A stretch of DNA of 6,251 bases, taken from positions 1 through 6,251 of the forward strand of contig PLSZ01000264.1 of assembly GCA_003164305.1 (NCBI GenBank), written 5' to 3'. Positions 5,950 to 6,251 of the stretch are shown here, one piece after another. A program made the position numbers and the translations under genes. The notes under the pieces were generated by a model. That model saw only the letters and a program-made list of their open reading frames with translations. It ran no database searches and was not told the origin of the DNA. This DNA comes from Acetobacteraceae bacterium (lineage in GTDB: Bacteria; Pseudomonadota; Alphaproteobacteria; Acetobacterales; Acetobacteraceae). Every line of letters begins with the position of its first letter. The stretch's first letter is position 1.

Positions 5950-6251
5950 ATGACACGTCATACGGCAACCGCCCGCCGGAACGCCGCCCGGTCTTTCGCC
6001 GCGTCTTTCGCCGCGGTTTTGCCTGTTGGCTTCGTGGCCGGCGCCTTGCTGGCCGGCGGCCTGGCGGCCCCGCGCGCATGGGCCGACGACAAGCCCGATC
6101 CGGTGGTGGCGAAGGTCGGCACCGAGGTCATCCATCTCAGCGACGTGACCCTCGCCGCGCAGGGCCTGCCGCCGCAGGCGCGGCAGATGCCGCCGGACCA
6201 GTTGCTGCCCAGGGTGCTGGAGCAGATGGTCGATACCCGCGTGCTGGCGCA
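5950..6251 (+). CDS. Exported parvulin-type peptidyl-prolyl isomerase (SurA/PrsA-like), N-terminus only
   Basis: Only the first 100 residues are present; the frame runs out of the window. Residues 1-45 form a classic Sec signal peptide: an arginine-containing start (MTRHTATARRNAARS), a hydrophobic core at about 21-40 and an A-W-A cleavage site before D46. The mature part begins DDKPDPVVAKVGTEVIHLSD, followed by LPPQARQMPPDQLLPRVLEQMVDTRVLA. The VAKVG-x-x-x-I-x-x-SDV pattern followed by a helix ending LEQMVDTRVLA is the SurA_N-type chaperone segment that precedes the parvulin catalytic domain in alphaproteobacterial periplasmic foldases. These assist folding of exported and outer-membrane proteins. 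The catalytic domain itself is not in view, so the isomerase activity is inferred. GAGGT at 5941-5945 with a 4-nt spacer supports the start. It appears unrelated in function to the acyl-CoA genes. Confidence 0.82.
   Translation, partial: MTRHTATARRNAARSFAASFAAVLPVGFVAGALLAGGLAAPRAWADDKPDPVVAKVGTEVIHLSDVTLAAQGLPPQARQMPPDQLLPRVLEQMVDTRVLA

Noticed and set aside
5812..6135. A 107-residue minus-strand frame
   Set aside because: It overlaps the signal-peptide region of the foldase gene on the other strand, which has the better supported coding signal.

Overview
The window reads as GC-rich proteobacterial chromosome, most likely from an alphaproteobacterium and possibly an Acetobacteraceae/Rhodospirillales relative. 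That placement is inferred from base composition, codon use and gene families; there is no rRNA or other marker gene to confirm it. It holds six protein-coding genes, two of them cut by the window edges, and I see no RNA gene, CRISPR array or insertion sequence.

Layout. On the minus strand, read right to left, a three-gene set begins at 3513. First is a large acyl-CoA dehydrogenase (3513-2323), then a 215-bp gap holding an inverted pair of decamer-periodic repeats, then a smaller acyl-CoA dehydrogenase (2107-989), and 2 bp further on an M81 (MlrC-like) metallopeptidase that runs out of the window at base 1. Divergently, across a 102-bp spacer, an acyl-CoA ligase of 507 residues (3616-5139) runs on the plus strand. 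It ends 2 bp from the stop codon of a small minus-strand gene of unknown function (5405-5142). A stretch of about 540 bp without a convincing gene follows. Then comes the start of a plus-strand exported protein with the N-terminal part of a SurA/PrsA-type parvulin foldase (5950 to the window end).

How the genes may work together. The ligase would activate a carboxylic acid to its CoA thioester and the dehydrogenases would perform the first alpha,beta-oxidation. The two dehydrogenases look like the two different subunits of a heteromeric enzyme. The large one keeps a glutamate at the helix-G catalytic-base position (E248). The small one has lost glutamate at both known catalytic-base positions (A234 and G357 by my alignment). 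This is the arrangement described for actinobacterial steroid side-chain dehydrogenases of the ChsE type. The substrate cannot be read from the sequence, and no hydratase, thiolase or regulator is present here. The metallopeptidase is tightly linked to the dehydrogenases, which suggests co-translation, but its biochemical connection is unknown. The foldase at the right end belongs to a separate unit.
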